A program made the translations under genes and the position numbers. From Pseudomonas sp. TNT3 (GTDB lineage: Bacteria > Pseudomonadota > Gammaproteobacteria > Pseudomonadales > Pseudomonadaceae): a stretch of 64,000 bases of DNA. Within the stretch, counting starts at the first letter, position 1, and every line of letters starts with the position of its first letter. This document shows, one piece after another, positions 46,131 to 56,385 of the stretch. Location of the stretch: assembly GCF_010095445.2 (NCBI RefSeq), contig NZ_WFGV02000012.1, positions 1-64,000 on the forward strand, given 5' to 3'. The notes under the pieces are model-generated. The model was not told where the DNA came from and did not search any database. It saw only the letters and a list, made by a program, of their open reading frames with translations.

Positions 46131-46583
46131 TCACAGTTTCCAGCGCCCCGCCGCCGCATGATCACTGTCACGCCCTTCCACCCATCGCGGCCCGTCACTG
46201 GTGTTTTCTTTCTTCCAGAACGGTGCGCGGGTTTTCAGGTAGTCCATGACGAACGCGCAGGCGTCGAACGCCGCCTGGCGATGGGCACTCGCAGCGCCCA
46301 CAAAAACAATCGGTTCGCCTGGCTCGAGGGCGCCGATGCGGTGCAACACTTCAAGCTTGAGCAGTGGCCAGCGCTGCCCGGCTTCCAGGGCAATCTTGCC
46401 CAGGGCTTTTTCGGTCATGCCCGGGTAGTGCTCGAGAAACATCCCGGCCACATCCAGCCCGTCATTGAAGTCGCGAACATAGCCGACAAAACTCACCACC
46501 GCGCCTACGCCAACGTTGGCGGCGTGCATGGCATTGACTTCAGCGCCCGGATCGAACGCCGTGGACTGCACGCGAATCGCCAT
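46131..46583 (-). CDS. moaE: Molybdopterin synthase catalytic subunit
   Basis: 150 residues. MoaE motifs FVGYVRDFNDG, HYPGMTEKAL, HRIGALEPGEPIVFVGAASAHRQAAFDAC and the catalytic lysine region KTRAPFWKKE are intact. With MoaD it adds two sulfurs to precursor Z to make molybdopterin. It starts two bases after moaD ends. Confidence 0.96.
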   Translation of the reverse strand: MAIRVQSTAFDPGAEVNAMHAANVGVGAVVSFVGYVRDFNDGLDVAGMFLEHYPGMTEKALGKIALEAGQRWPLLKLEVLHRIGALEPGEPIVFVGAASAHRQAAFDACAFVMDYLKTRAPFWKKENTSDGPRWVEGRDSDHAAAGRWKL

Positions 46584-46585
46584 GC

Positions 46586-46828
46586 TCAGCCCCCGGTCAC
46601 GGTCGGGAAAAACGCCACTTCATCGCCATCGCTGACGGGTTCGTCGAGCTGGCAGAGGTCTTCGTTGCGAGCGCACATCAGGTTCTGCTCGCTCAACACC
46701 TCAGCGCCATCTCTTTTAGCCAGCAGCGCACGCACGTCGTCGACGGTAGCGAAATCGCCTTCCACCTTCACCGCGTCGACGCCCAGTGCTTCTCTATAAC
46801 GAGCGAAAAACTTCACAGTGACGTTCAT
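46586..46828 (-). CDS. moaD: Molybdopterin synthase sulfur-carrier subunit
   Basis: 80 residues with a ubiquitin-like fold and the required C-terminal Gly-Gly (FPTVTGG) that becomes a thiocarboxylate. Small acidic partner of MoaE. It overlaps moaC by four bases (ATGA). Confidence 0.96.
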   Translation of the reverse strand: MNVTVKFFARYREALGVDAVKVEGDFATVDDVRALLAKRDGAEVLSEQNLMCARNEDLCQLDEPVSDGDEVAFFPTVTGG

Positions 46829-47298
46829 GGCTGATCCGCCTGGAAATGCCCGCTCTTGCCGCCGACTTTTTCCAGCAGCCGCACGCTTTCAATGGTCATG
46901 CCACGGTCAACGGCCTTGCACATGTCATAGATCGTCAGCGCCGCGACACTGGCTGCCGTCAGCGCTTCCATCTCGACGCCGGTCTGCCCGGACAGCTTGC
47001 AGCGCGCCACGATGCGAACGGTGTCGTCGCCCTCGGCACTGAGTTCGACTTTTACGCCAGTGAGCATCAGCGGATGGCACAGAGGAATGAGATCACTGGT
47101 TTTCTTCGCGGCCTGGATACCCGCAATACGCGCCACAGCGAACACATCACCTTTGGGGTGACCGCCGCTGACGATCATCTGCAGGGTGTCGGGCAGCATG
47201 CGCACCAGGGCTTGGGCCGTCGCTTCACGGAAAGTCACGGCTTTTTCGGTGACGTCGACCATGTTGGCGCGACCTTGGGAATCGAGATGAGTCAGCAC
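46825..47298 (-). CDS. moaC: Cyclic pyranopterin monophosphate synthase
   Basis: 157 residues. Conserved MoaC blocks: [56 protein letters not shown] and the terminal KSGHF. It acts with MoaA (not in this window) in the first step of molybdenum cofactor synthesis. First gene of moaC-moaD-moaE. Confidence 0.96.
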   Translation of the reverse strand: MLTHLDSQGRANMVDVTEKAVTFREATAQALVRMLPDTLQMIVSGGHPKGDVFAVARIAGIQAAKKTSDLIPLCHPLMLTGVKVELSAEGDDTVRIVARCKLSGQTGVEMEALTAASVAALTIYDMCKAVDRGMTIESVRLLEKVGGKSGHFQADQP

Positions 47299-47380
47299 AG
47301 GGTTACTCCTGATCAGGAGTATCGATTGTAAACCTGCGGGTCAATTTTTCGCACGCAAGATTATCCGATCACCGCAGTCC

Positions 47381-47467
47381 CTGTGTGGGAGCGAGCTTGC
47401 TCGCGATGGAGTGTCAGACGCATTGGTGTCGACTGACACACCATCGCGAGCAAGCTCGCTCCTACAA
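47381..47467. repeat. REP pair
   Basis: TGTGTGGGAGCGAGCTTGC from 47381 and GCAAGCTCGCTCCTACAAGG ending 47467 are inverted around a short spacer, between moaC and the phoH terminator. Confidence 0.85.
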
Positions 47468-47484
47468 GGGATTTGTGTGGGGCA

Positions 47485-47520
47485 CAAAAAAACCGGGCAG
47501 CTTTTGGGGCCGCCCGGTTC
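47485..47520 (-). terminator. Terminator after the PhoH gene
   Basis: On the minus strand AACCGGGC, a loop of about 16 bases, GCCCGGTT and then TTTTTT. It directly follows the stop of the PhoH-family gene. Confidence 0.8.
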
Positions 47521-47531
47521 TGGTGACGCGG

Positions 47532-48926
47532 TTACAGATGCGTTTCGGCGTATTCAGCCAGAATCGAGCGTGGGACCCCTTGCAAGGTGATGTGCACCCC
47601 GTTCGGGAAATCCTTGAAGCGTTCAGTCAGGTACGTCAGCCCAGAGCTGGTCGCGGACAGGTAAGGGGTGTCGATCTGCGCCAGGTTGCCCAGGCACACC
47701 ACTTTGGAACCGGCGCCGGCACGGGTGATGATGGTTTTCATCTGGTGCGGCGTGAGGTTCTGGCATTCATCGATCAAAATCAGGCTTTGCTGGAAGCTGC
47801 GGCCCCTGATGTAGTTGAGGGATTTGAACTGCAACGGCACTTTGCTGAGGATGTAGTCGACGCTGCCATGGGTGTTTTCGTCATCCATGTGCAGGGCTTC
47901 AAGGTTGTCGGTGATGGCGCCCAGCCATGGCTCCATTTTTTCCGCTTCGGTGCCGGGCAGGAAACCGATCTCCTGGTCCAGGCCTTGCACGCTGCGAGTC
48001 GCGATGATGCGGCGATAGCGCTTGCTGACCATGGTCTGCTCGATCGCAGCCGCCAGCGCCAGAATGGTTTTACCGGACCCGGCCGCGCCAGAGAGGTTGA
48101 CCAGGTGGATATCCGGATCGAGCAAGGCATACAGCGCCAGGCTTTGATAGATGTCTCGCGGTTTCAGGCCCCAGGCTTCCTGGTGCAACAGGGGTTCCTG
48201 ATGCAGGTCGAGAATCAGTAGCTTGTCTTCATCGATCTCTTTGATCCAGCCGACAAAGCCCTGTTCGTCGATGATGAATTCATTGATATGCACCGCCGGC
48301 AAGTTGTCGATCAACTGCACCTGGTGCCAGGTGCGGCCATGATCCTGACGGGTATCGACATTTCTCACACGGTCCCAGAAGGAGCCGTCCATATTGTGAT
48401 AGCCATTGGGCAGCAACGACACGTCGTCGACCAACTGGTCGGTGCTGTAGTCCTCGGCCGCAATCCCGCACGCCCGGGCCTTGAGGCGCATGTTGATGTC
48501 TTTGGTCACCAGCACCACGGGCAATTTCGGCTCGCGCGCGTGCAAGTCGATCAACTGGTTGATGATGATGTTGTCGTTCAGGTGTTCGGGAAGAATGATG
48601 TTCGGCTCAGCGCGCTTGCTCATCAGAATTGACAGCAAACCCTTGGGCCCACTTTTACCGCGCTGGATCGGTACGCCAAGCTCGACGTCTTCAGGACTGG
48701 CATCGCCCAGCGTCTTGTCGATCAGGCGAATGGCCTGACGGCATTCAGCAGCCACGCTGTGATGCCCGCTCTTGAGCTTGTCCAGCTCCTCAAGCACGGT
48801 CATCGGGATGGCGACGTGGTGTTCTTCGAAGTTAAGCAGGGCGTTTGGATCGTGAATCAATACGTTGGTATCGAGTACATAAAGGATTGGCTGGTTGGAG
48901 GAAGAACTACGTCCGTGATCATCCAT
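47532..48926 (-). CDS. PIN-domain plus PhoH-like ATPase
   Basis: 464 residues. Residues about 13-160 form a PIN nuclease domain (YVLDTNVLIHDP with the acidic residues, and VLVTKDINMRLKA), followed by a PhoH ATPase with Walker A GAAGSGKT and Walker B LILIDECQN. This PhoH2 architecture is linked to RNA unwinding and cleavage. It is a single-gene unit closed by its own terminator. Confidence 0.9.
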   Translation of the reverse strand: MDDHGRSSSSNQPILYVLDTNVLIHDPNALLNFEEHHVAIPMTVLEELDKLKSGHHSVAAECRQAIRLIDKTLGDASPEDVELGVPIQRGKSGPKGLLSILMSKRAEPNIILPEHLNDNIIINQLIDLHAREPKLPVVLVTKDINMRLKARACGIAAEDYSTDQLVDDVSLLPNGYHNMDGSFWDRVRNVDTRQDHGRTWHQVQLIDNLPAVHINEFIIDEQGFVGWIKEIDEDKLLILDLHQEPLLHQEAWGLKPRDIYQSLALYALLDPDIHLVNLSGAAGSGKTILALAAAIEQTMVSKRYRRIIATRSVQGLDQEIGFLPGTEAEKMEPWLGAITDNLEALHMDDENTHGSVDYILSKVPLQFKSLNYIRGRSFQQSLILIDECQNLTPHQMKTIITRAGAGSKVVCLGNLAQIDTPYLSATSSGLTYLTERFKDFPNGVHITLQGVPRSILAEYAETHL

Positions 48927-49264
48927 ACTCGGTCACCTTTGTGGGAGCCATTCGACGCAATACCTCGGCGGTGCTGCGCCTCGAAGTGACTACCGAATTC
49001 ACCTGCGAGGGATCAAGTGAACTGCGCACACAAACTGGGTCTTGGGAGACGCCACCTGTGTTGCAGGTTTCGGCGGTCTGTCTTCGTAATACTCCAAAAC
49101 CCATGACAGAAAAAAGCACTTTGACGCTTTTTTGAAGTTTATTTTTCAGAGTGACGAATAGCCCTTGGCGTGCAGGCAATGTGCCGTTAAAGTCGGAAGT
49201 CCGCCTGCATCGAATTTCACCAGAAATTCACCCCTCGTCCAATGTTTACGGGCTTTTGTCCTGT
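48927..49264. other. Gene-free gap upstream of the PhoH gene
   Basis: 338 bases between the PhoH start and the stop of the polysaccharide deacetylase-like gene. No open frame here looks coding. It probably holds the PhoH promoter; I see no clear regulatory motif. Confidence 0.5.
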
Positions 49265-50389
49265 TCAACGAAAACCGTCCTGACAGTCTTCCCAACCGAT
49301 CCCGCTGGGCGCCGTTTGCGTGATCAGCCAGGGCAGCGCCGTTTTCACGCCGTCCTGCTTCACATTGAAATTAATCACCCCGTGCCGCCACAGCAGCATC
49401 AAGGTCAGCACCCGCTGGGCGCTTTGACTGGCCTTCAGCTTGCCTGCTCCGTCCTGGGCATCGATATCCCAGAGCGCCACCCGCAAGCCCTGGGCCTCGA
49501 AGAATCCTGCCGCGTCCGAGCGTCGCTGACCATCGGGCGGGCGAAACAGCGGCACGTAATTCTCCGGCAATTTGTTTTTGACCAGATCGGCGCTGCGTCG
49601 CACCGAGTCCTGCCAGTCCTGCCAATGGCTGTGGGAGCGAAATTCCCAGCCCTGCACGCCGATGCACTGCTGTGAATAGGTTGCCTGCAAGCTGGTCTCC
49701 GGGCGGCCGGCGAGGCGCGCCTGGATGTCTTTGCCGAGGGCGAAGAACGTGCCGTTCATGTTCGACTTGCGAAGGTAGTCCGCGACCCAGTCGGTGTTGT
49801 CCGGCGCGGCATTGGCGGCGCTGTCGAAAGTCAGCAGAAACAGTCGGTCATGCATGCCGTCCCCGTTGCGCTCAAAGTCGCCAAAACGATCGACTTCGCT
49901 GCTGGTCTGGGGAAACAGCGCGGCCTTGCGCAGTTGCTCGTCCAGGTACTGCGCATGGAACAAACGGCTCGGCTCGGCCCACTTGATGTAATAGCTGTCG
50001 TCGCTGACCTGGAACTTGGCGGCTTGCTCGCGCAGGGTTGCCATGTCTTCAACGAGGAAGCAGAAGGACGCATCCTGGTCGCAGCTCTGCTGGGCGAAGT
50101 TGTAGTTGGTCAACAAACGCTGCCACAGTCGCTGACGCAGGTTGTTGATGGCATCCACATTAACGGTGCGCAGCCCCAGGCGCTGCGCCAGGCCCGCCTC
50201 ATCCATTGACTCACTGGCCAGCAAGACACGCGCGAACATGAGGATCTCGGCACGCGACGCGACATCGAACAGGGTCGGGCTGCCGAGCTGTTCAGGCCAG
50301 GTGCTGCGATCCAGCGTCGCCACGTCGCCGGGCGCCGCCAGGGCACCGAAACCCAGAAGCCAGGTGAAGCAGAAAAAAACGATACGCAA
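49265..50389 (-). CDS. Divergent polysaccharide-deacetylase-like exported protein
   Basis: 374 residues from TTG 50389, chosen because GGAGAC lies six bases upstream and it gives a clean Sec signal (RIVFFCFTWLLGFGALA). The NodB-type core is recognisable, but motif 1 reads LTFDSA instead of TFDDG, losing the second aspartate that binds metal, and motif 2 HSHWQ lacks the second histidine; motif 3 FRPPDG is kept. It may be inactive or use a changed metal site. Periplasmic location is expected. Confidence 0.7.
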   Translation of the reverse strand: MRIVFFCFTWLLGFGALAAPGDVATLDRSTWPEQLGSPTLFDVASRAEILMFARVLLASESMDEAGLAQRLGLRTVNVDAINNLRQRLWQRLLTNYNFAQQSCDQDASFCFLVEDMATLREQAAKFQVSDDSYYIKWAEPSRLFHAQYLDEQLRKAALFPQTSSEVDRFGDFERNGDGMHDRLFLLTFDSAANAAPDNTDWVADYLRKSNMNGTFFALGKDIQARLAGRPETSLQATYSQQCIGVQGWEFRSHSHWQDWQDSVRRSADLVKNKLPENYVPLFRPPDGQRRSDAAGFFEAQGLRVALWDIDAQDGAGKLKASQSAQRVLTLMLLWRHGVINFNVKQDGVKTALPWLITQTAPSGIGWEDCQDGFR

Positions 50390-50434
50390 TGGGATGTCTC
50401 CATAACAAAACCCGCGCGGCACTATATATCGGGA

Positions 50435-50553
50435 AGATCAAAAGATCGCAGCCTCGCTGCGCTCGACAGCTCCTACAGATACACCTCAATCCCGTGGGAA
50501 CGATCAGGCCCCCTGTAGGAGCCGTCAAGCGAAGCGAAGGCCGCGATCTTTTC
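50435..50553. repeat. Inverted repeat, third REP type
   Basis: AGATCAAAAGATCGCAGCC (from 50435) with CTCCTACAG and its complement ending 50553 (GGCCGCGATCTTTTCC) form long arms about 35 bases apart. It fills the gap between the deacetylase and yaaA genes. Confidence 0.75.
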
Positions 50554-50644
50554 CATGACGCCACTGATCACCTATCACCCTCATAGCTGGAGTCAACAGA
50601 GACAACCCCCTAGAATCGCCCCCACGATTAAAGGAGACGACTTC

Positions 50645-51424
50645 ATGCTGATGGTGATTTCCCCCGCCAAGACCCTCGATTACGAAACACCGCCGGCGAC
50701 CCAGCGCTTCACCCAACCGCAATACCTTGACCATTCCCAGGAGCTGATCCAGCAATTGCGCGACCTGACGCCCGCGCAGATCAGTGAGTTGATGCACGTC
50801 TCCGACAAGATCGGCGGGCTCAACGCCGCGCGCTTCGGCAGCTGGACGCCCGCGTTCACACCGGAAAATGCCAAGCAGGCATTGCTGGCGTTCAAGGGAG
50901 ATGTGTACACCGGGCTGAACGCGCAAACCTTCAGCGAAGACGATTTCGATTACGCCCAGCAACACCTGCGCATGCTCTCCGGGCTCTATGGCCTGCTGCG
51001 CCCACTGGACCTGATGCAGCCGTATCGACTGGAAATGGGCACCAAACTGGCGAACGCTCGCGGCAAGGATCTGTATGCCTTCTGGGGCACGCGAATCAGC
51101 GAATGGCTGAACGAAGCCCTGGCAGATCAGGGGGATGACGTGCTGCTGAACCTGGCGTCCAACGAATACTTCTCGGCTGTCAAACGCAGCGCCCTGAACG
51201 CTCGCATCATTAATACCGACTTCAAGGACCTGAAAAACGGCCAGTACAAGATCATCAGTTTCTACGCGAAAAAAGCCCGCGGAATGATGAGCCGTTTCGT
51301 CATTGAAGAACGCATCAACGACCCGGCAGCCCTCAAGCAATTCGACGTTCAAGGTTATCGCTACAGCGCCGAACAGTCGAAACCGGACCACCTGGTATTC
51401 CTCCGCGATCACGCGCCCGAGTGA
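50645..51424 (+). CDS. yaaA: Peroxide stress protein YaaA
   Basis: 259 residues from ATG 50645 with an AAGGAGA site. Matches YaaA/UPF0246: [38 protein letters not shown] and [17 protein letters not shown]. In E. coli YaaA lowers free iron during hydrogen peroxide stress. Usual length; stands alone before the algD regulatory region. Confidence 0.93.
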   Translation: MLMVISPAKTLDYETPPATQRFTQPQYLDHSQELIQQLRDLTPAQISELMHVSDKIGGLNAARFGSWTPAFTPENAKQALLAFKGDVYTGLNAQTFSEDDFDYAQQHLRMLSGLYGLLRPLDLMQPYRLEMGTKLANARGKDLYAFWGTRISEWLNEALADQGDDVLLNLASNEYFSAVKRSALNARIINTDFKDLKNGQYKIISFYAKKARGMMSRFVIEERINDPAALKQFDVQGYRYSAEQSKPDHLVFLRDHAPE

Positions 51425-52238
51425 CGCCCCGGATCGGCGCACGAACTTCGTGCGCCATCGATTGATCGTCTGACAATTCCCCGCCAGATTCGCCGAGTTA
51501 TTGGCGCCAGAAATCCACCGCGCAATCTTCTAACTTTTGTTTCACTCGACTTCGGTGATTTTTTTCAGTAGTGGCACTGAAAATTTTTATCGGTAGTGGC
51601 ACAAAACTATCCCCGCCGATTATCCGCCTATATATAAAGGGCGAAACCGCACGTGCTATCAATATGAGAGCAGTGCCATCTTTCTCAATATTTCAAGAAA
51701 TTTCAGGTTTCACGATGGGTGGACCGGAACTATGTCCAAATGCGTCGCTCATACCACCGGTAACGATTATCCGTGAGGTTGTACGAGATAACTTACGCAG
51801 ATAAGAGATTCAGATAGCGAAGTTGTCACATTAACTAGCGCTGATTAATCCCTCATTTGGACAACATCTGAAGGAAAGGAGATACGCAGCACTCATATCC
51901 CCTAAAAGGCCAAGGCTGCGCCCTTATAAACGTGCTCGCCAGAGCACCCAACCGCTTGATCTACGGGCTTATCGCCCGCCATTGAGCGCGCACGACCTTT
52001 GCACAAGCGGTCCTCCGATTCGAGGATCAGCTGCATAACAGGGCACTTCATAATAATAAAGCCTGGTTGCGCACATCTTGAGTGCACTTATTTAGTCACT
52101 CGGAACTTATATGCCTGCACGCGGCACTGTGGCGCTTAACTGCGGTACTTGCGAGTGCACTAAGACCGCTGAACACCATTAATACCGGCCATCTAATGGC
52201 CTGGTTAATACCGGCTTGAAAATAGAGAGGTAATTGCG
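51425..52238 (+). promoter_or_regulatory. Long regulatory region upstream of algD
   Basis: 814 bases without a convincing gene. Contents from left to right: the repeat GTAGTGGCAC at about 51567 and 51592; a possible AlgU promoter at 51727-51753; GAGTGCACT at about 52079 and 52153; and TTAATACCGG at about 52178 and 52203 flanking a palindrome. Far-upstream control of algD by AlgU, AlgR, AlgB and AmrZ is known in P. aeruginosa, so a long region is expected. I could not place AlgR or AmrZ sites with confidence. Confidence 0.7.
51727..51753 (+). promoter_or_regulatory. Candidate AlgU (sigma-22) promoter for algD
   Basis: GAACTA, a 16-base spacer and TCATA resemble the AlgU consensus GAACTT-N16/17-TCTGA with two mismatches. 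It would give a leader of nearly 480 bases, longer than the one in P. aeruginosa. A perfect GAACTT at 52103 lacks a matching -10. Confidence 0.4.
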
Positions 52239-53555
52239 ATGCGCATCAGCATATTTGGTTTGGGTTACGTTGGCGCAGTCTGTGCCGGTTGCCTGTCTGC
52301 ACGGGGCCATGACGTCGTTGGCGTCGATGTAGCCAAAGACAAGATCGATATGATCAACGCCGGTAAATCGCCGATCGTTGAACCGGGTCTGGGCGAACTT
52401 CTGCAGAAGGGTATCGAGACCGGCAAACTGCGCGGCACGACCAACTTCGCAGAAGCCATCCGCGACACTGACCTGTCGATGATCTGCGTTGGTACGCCGA
52501 GCAAGAAAAACGGCGACCTGGAACTGAACTACATCGAAGCCGTGTGCCGCGAGATCGGTTTTGTCCTGCGTGACAAGACCACCCGCCACACCATCGTGGT
52601 TCGCAGCACCGTTCTGCCGGGCACTGTCGCAAACGTTGTCATCCCGATCCTCGAAGACTGCTCCGGCAAGAAAGCAGGCGTCGACTTCGGCGTTGCAGTG
52701 AACCCTGAGTTCCTGCGTGAAAGCACCGCGATCGCCGACTACGACCAACCGCCAATGACCGTCATCGGCGAGTTCGACAAAGCCTCGGGTGACGTTCTGC
52801 AATCGCTGTACGAAGAGCTCGACGCTCCGATCATCCGCAAGGACATCGCCGTTGCCGAGATGATCAAGTACACCTGCAACGTGTGGCACGCCACCAAAGT
52901 GACCTTCGCCAACGAGATCGGCAACATCGCCAAGGCTGTCGGCGTCGATGGTCGTGAAGTGATGGAAGTGGTCTGCCAGGACAAGACACTGAATCTGTCC
53001 CAGTACTACATGCGTCCAGGTTTCGCCTTCGGCGGCTCGTGCCTGCCAAAGGACGTTCGCGCCCTGACCTTCCGTGCCGGCTCCCTGGACGTCGATGCGC
53101 CGCTGCTGAACTCGCTGATGCGCAGCAACGTGTCGCAAGTGCAGAACGCATTCGACATCGTTTCCAGCCACGACAAACGCAAAGTCGCCCTGCTGGGCCT
53201 GAGCTTCAAAGCCGGTACCGATGACCTGCGCGAAAGCCCGCTGGTGGACCTGGCTGAAATGCTGATCGGCAAAGGCTACGACCTGAGCATCTACGACAGC
53301 AACGTCGAGTACGCCCGTGTTCACGGTGCGAACAAGGATTACATCGAGTCGAAAATCCCCCACGTCTCGTCCTTGCTCAACTCGGACTTCGACGACGTGA
53401 TCAACAACTCCGACGTGATCATCCTCGGCAACCGTGACGAGAAATTCCGCGCCCTGGCGCAGAACGCCCCGCACGGCAAGCAAGTGATCGACCTGGTCGG
53501 CTTCATGTCCCAAGCCACCAGCGTCGCGGGTCGCACCGAAGGCATCTGCTGGTAA
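52239..53555 (+). CDS. algD: GDP-mannose 6-dehydrogenase
   Basis: 438 residues with a GAGAGG site. NAD-binding GLGYVGAVCAGC at the N terminus, catalytic C268 in FGGSCLPKD, and a C-terminal GDP-mannose domain. It oxidises GDP-mannose to GDP-mannuronic acid, the committing step of alginate synthesis. First gene of the alginate operon, separated from alg8 by a REP pair of about 70 bases. Confidence 0.98.
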   Translation: MRISIFGLGYVGAVCAGCLSARGHDVVGVDVAKDKIDMINAGKSPIVEPGLGELLQKGIETGKLRGTTNFAEAIRDTDLSMICVGTPSKKNGDLELNYIEAVCREIGFVLRDKTTRHTIVVRSTVLPGTVANVVIPILEDCSGKKAGVDFGVAVNPEFLRESTAIADYDQPPMTVIGEFDKASGDVLQSLYEELDAPIIRKDIAVAEMIKYTCNVWHATKVTFANEIGNIAKAVGVDGREVMEVVCQDKTLNLSQYYMRPGFAFGGSCLPKDVRALTFRAGSLDVDAPLLNSLMRSNVSQVQNAFDIVSSHDKRKVALLGLSFKAGTDDLRESPLVDLAEMLIGKGYDLSIYDSNVEYARVHGANKDYIESKIPHVSSLLNSDFDDVINNSDVIILGNRDEKFRALAQNAPHGKQVIDLVGFMSQATSVAGRTEGICW

Positions 53556-53580
53556 CACGGAATCCCGTCTCCGTTAAAAC

Positions 53581-53651
53581 CTGTGGGAGCACGGCTTGCC
53601 GGCGATGACGGTTTTGAAATCGCCATCGCCAGCAAGCTGTGCTCCTACACG
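53581..53651. repeat. REP pair inside the alginate operon (algD-alg8 gap)
   Basis: CTGTGGGAGCACGGCTTGCC from 53581 and its complement ending 53651 are inverted. It could form a stable mRNA stem between algD and alg8 and affect relative levels of the two messages. Confidence 0.85.
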
Positions 53652-53687
53652 GGCAAGGAGCTTGCAACTGACTTTAGGATTCCGATT

Positions 53688-55169
53688 ATGCACAGGCTAA
53701 AGAACGGCCTACTACAGGCCGCCGGTTGGCTGTTTTACCTCAGTATTTTGATGGGCATCGCCATGGCGTTGCCTGTGTCCACCTTCGACTCCGAATCGAA
53801 AGACTTCATCTTTCTGATCGGCATCGTCGGTATCTGGCGTTACTCGATGGGTGCCACGCACTTCCTGCGGGGCATGCTGTTCTTGTACGTGGTCTACCCG
53901 CACCTGCGACGCAAAGTGCGCAAGCTGGGCAAAGCGGCAGACCCGTCCCACGTGTTCCTGATGGTCACCAGTTTCCGTATCGACGCGCTGACCACAGCGC
54001 AGGTCTACGCCTCGGTGATCCGCGAAGCGATCGACTGCGGTCTGCCGACCACGATGGTCTGCTCCATCGTGGAAATGTCCGATGAGAAGCTGGTGAAGAG
54101 CCTCTGGTCGCGGATGAATCCGCCGGACCGGGTCAAGCTCGACTTCGTGCGCATTCCCGGCACCGGTAAACGCGACGGCCTGGCCTACGGTTTCCGCGCC
54201 ATCTCCCGCCACCTGCCGGACGACCGCGCCGTGGTTGCCGTGATCGATGGCGACACCGTGCTCGGCGAAGGCACCGTGCGCAAGACCGTGCCGTGGTTCC
54301 AGCTGTTCGGCAACGTCGGCGGCCTGACCACCAACGAGTTCTGCGAAGTACGCGGCGGCTACATCATGAGCGAATGGCACAAACTGCGTTTCGCCCAGCG
54401 CCACATCAACATGTGCTCGATGGCCTTGTCCAAACGCGTGCTGACCATGACCGGCCGGATGTCGGTGTTCCGTGCCACTGTGGTGACCAACCCGGAATTC
54501 ATTGCCGACGTCGAAAGCGACTCGCTACAGCACTGGCGTCTGGGCCGCTTCAAGTTCCTGACCGGTGACGACAAGTCGAGCTGGTTCAGCCTGATGCGTC
54601 TGGGCTACGACACCTTCTACGTGCCCGACGCCGCGATCAACACCGTGGAACACCCGCCGGAAAAAAGCTTCATCAAGGCCAGCCGCAAACTGATGTTCCG
54701 CTGGTACGGCAACAACCTGCGCCAGAACTCCCGTGCCCTGGGCCTGGGGATGAAACGCCTCGGTCTGTTCACCTCGGTGGTGCTGTTCGACCAGCGCGTG
54801 TCGATGTGGACTTCGCTGCTCGGCCTGACCGTCGCGATCATCGCCAGCTTCAAATACGGCACCGCGTTCATCCTCGCGTACCTGCTGTGGATCGGCATCA
54901 CCCGCCTGATTCTGACCCTGCTGCTGTCCTGCTCCGGTCACAAGATCGGCCCGGCTTACCCGGCGATTCTCTATTACAACCAGATTGTCGGCGCGCTGGT
55001 GAAGATCTACGTGTTCTTCCGCCTCGATCAACAATCCTGGACTCGCCAGCCCACTTCCCTGACCCGTGATCTCGCCAGCTTTCAACGTTGGTTCAACACC
55101 TGGTCGTCTCGGACCATGACCTTCTCCGCCGGCAGCATTTTTGTCGCCGTGCTGCTGATGATGGTCTGA
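53688..55169 (+). CDS. alg8: Alginate glycosyltransferase (polymerase)
   Basis: 493 residues from ATG 53688 with an AGGA site. Family 2 glycosyltransferase with several membrane helices at both ends, the DGDTVL metal-binding motif near residue 188, and the QRHINMC and DDKSSW regions. It polymerises mannuronate at the inner membrane together with Alg44. The frame is open upstream through the REP but without a good start. Confidence 0.95.
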   Translation: MHRLKNGLLQAAGWLFYLSILMGIAMALPVSTFDSESKDFIFLIGIVGIWRYSMGATHFLRGMLFLYVVYPHLRRKVRKLGKAADPSHVFLMVTSFRIDALTTAQVYASVIREAIDCGLPTTMVCSIVEMSDEKLVKSLWSRMNPPDRVKLDFVRIPGTGKRDGLAYGFRAISRHLPDDRAVVAVIDGDTVLGEGTVRKTVPWFQLFGNVGGLTTNEFCEVRGGYIMSEWHKLRFAQRHINMCSMALSKRVLTMTGRMSVFRATVVTNPEFIADVESDSLQHWRLGRFKFLTGDDKSSWFSLMRLGYDTFYVPDAAINTVEHPPEKSFIKASRKLMFRWYGNNLRQNSRALGLGMKRLGLFTSVVLFDQRVSMWTSLLGLTVAIIASFKYGTAFILAYLLWIGITRLILTLLLSCSGHKIGPAYPAILYYNQIVGALVKIYVFFRLDQQSWTRQPTSLTRDLASFQRWFNTWSSRTMTFSAGSIFVAVLLMMV

Positions 55170-55206
55170 CCGCCCCCTTATTGAATTAACCAGGAAATCG
55201 CCCCTT

Positions 55207-56376
55207 ATGAATACCGCCGTCAACGCCAACGTAGTGCACGAATCTGAAGCCCAGCGCCAACACGCCCGAGTGAAAATCCCGGCCAAGCTGCGCTTCTTCG
55301 GTCCAGACCGGACCCCGGTTGAAGCTCGAGTGATCGACCTTTCCGCTGGCGGCCTGGCCTTCAACGCCGGTCAGCTGCCGCTGAAAATCGGCGATGTGCA
55401 CAAGGCTCGCCTGCAGTTCGTCATCGATAACCTCGGCCTGGCCATGGACGTGGAGTTGCAGGTTCGCTCCTACGATCGCCAGACCGGTCGCGCCGGTTGC
55501 CAGTTCCAGAACCTGGAACAGCAGGACATCTCGACCTTGCGCCACTTGATCACCTCTCACCTGGCCGGCGACATCGTCAGCATGGGTGAAGTGCTGGCGA
55601 CCTTGCAGCGCGACAACTTCACCAAGGCGCGCAAGGTCAAGGACGGCGGCCACGGCATGACGCCGTTTGGTCGTCTGCGTGCAGTGACTTTCAGCCTGGC
55701 GATTTTCCTGGTTGGCCTGACCGCGTTCGGTTTCATCTTCAAGTCGGTGTACGGCATGTACTTCGTCAGCCACGCCCAGGCCGGTCTGGTCAGCGTGCCG
55801 GGCATGAACATCACCATGCCGCGTGACGGCACCGTGCAAAGCCTGATCAAGGCAGACGGCGTTGCCGCCAAAGGCGCACCGCTGGCGACGTTCAGCACCA
55901 GCATGCTCGACGTGCTCAAAGGTCATCTGGATGAAGACCAGCTGCAACCAGCCAAGGTTGAAGAGCTGTTCGGCAAGCAAATGACCGGCACCCTGACCTC
56001 GCCGTGCGATTGCACCGTGGCGCAGCAACTCGTTGCCGACGGTCAGTACGCCAGCAAGGGCGATGTGATTTTCAACCTGGTACCGCGTAACAGCGAAGCC
56101 AACGTCGAAGCGCGCTTCTCCTATCGCCAGTTCGGCGACGTTCGTCCAGGCACCAACGTCAGCTTCCAGATTGCCGGCGAAGACAAGACCCGCACCGGCA
56201 AAATCGTCAGCAGCACCAGCCTGAAAAGCGCTGATCTGTCTTCCGACATCCGCGTGCTGATCCAGCCTGACGAACCTCTGGACAGCAAGTTCGCCGGTCA
56301 CCCGGTTGAAGTGAACAGCGACCGCGGCCCGAACCTGAACTGGCTGATCGACAAAGCCATGGCTGCTGGTCTGTAA
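55207..56376 (+). CDS. alg44: Alginate co-polymerase with c-di-GMP-binding PilZ domain
   Basis: 389 residues. The cytosolic PilZ domain has the RxxxR motif (RQHAR) and DLSAGG for c-di-GMP binding. A membrane helix lies at about 160-185, followed by a periplasmic membrane-fusion-like domain. It activates Alg8 in response to c-di-GMP. It begins 37 bases after alg8. Confidence 0.96.
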   Translation: MNTAVNANVVHESEAQRQHARVKIPAKLRFFGPDRTPVEARVIDLSAGGLAFNAGQLPLKIGDVHKARLQFVIDNLGLAMDVELQVRSYDRQTGRAGCQFQNLEQQDISTLRHLITSHLAGDIVSMGEVLATLQRDNFTKARKVKDGGHGMTPFGRLRAVTFSLAIFLVGLTAFGFIFKSVYGMYFVSHAQAGLVSVPGMNITMPRDGTVQSLIKADGVAAKGAPLATFSTSMLDVLKGHLDEDQLQPAKVEELFGKQMTGTLTSPCDCTVAQQLVADGQYASKGDVIFNLVPRNSEANVEARFSYRQFGDVRPGTNVSFQIAGEDKTRTGKIVSSTSLKSADLSSDIRVLIQPDEPLDSKFAGHPVEVNSDRGPNLNWLIDKAMAAGL

Positions 56377-56385
56377 CCGGAGGAC

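Noticed and set aside
52103..52108. GAACTT 130 bases before algD as an AlgU -35
   Set aside because: No TCTGA-like -10 lies 16 or 17 bases downstream.
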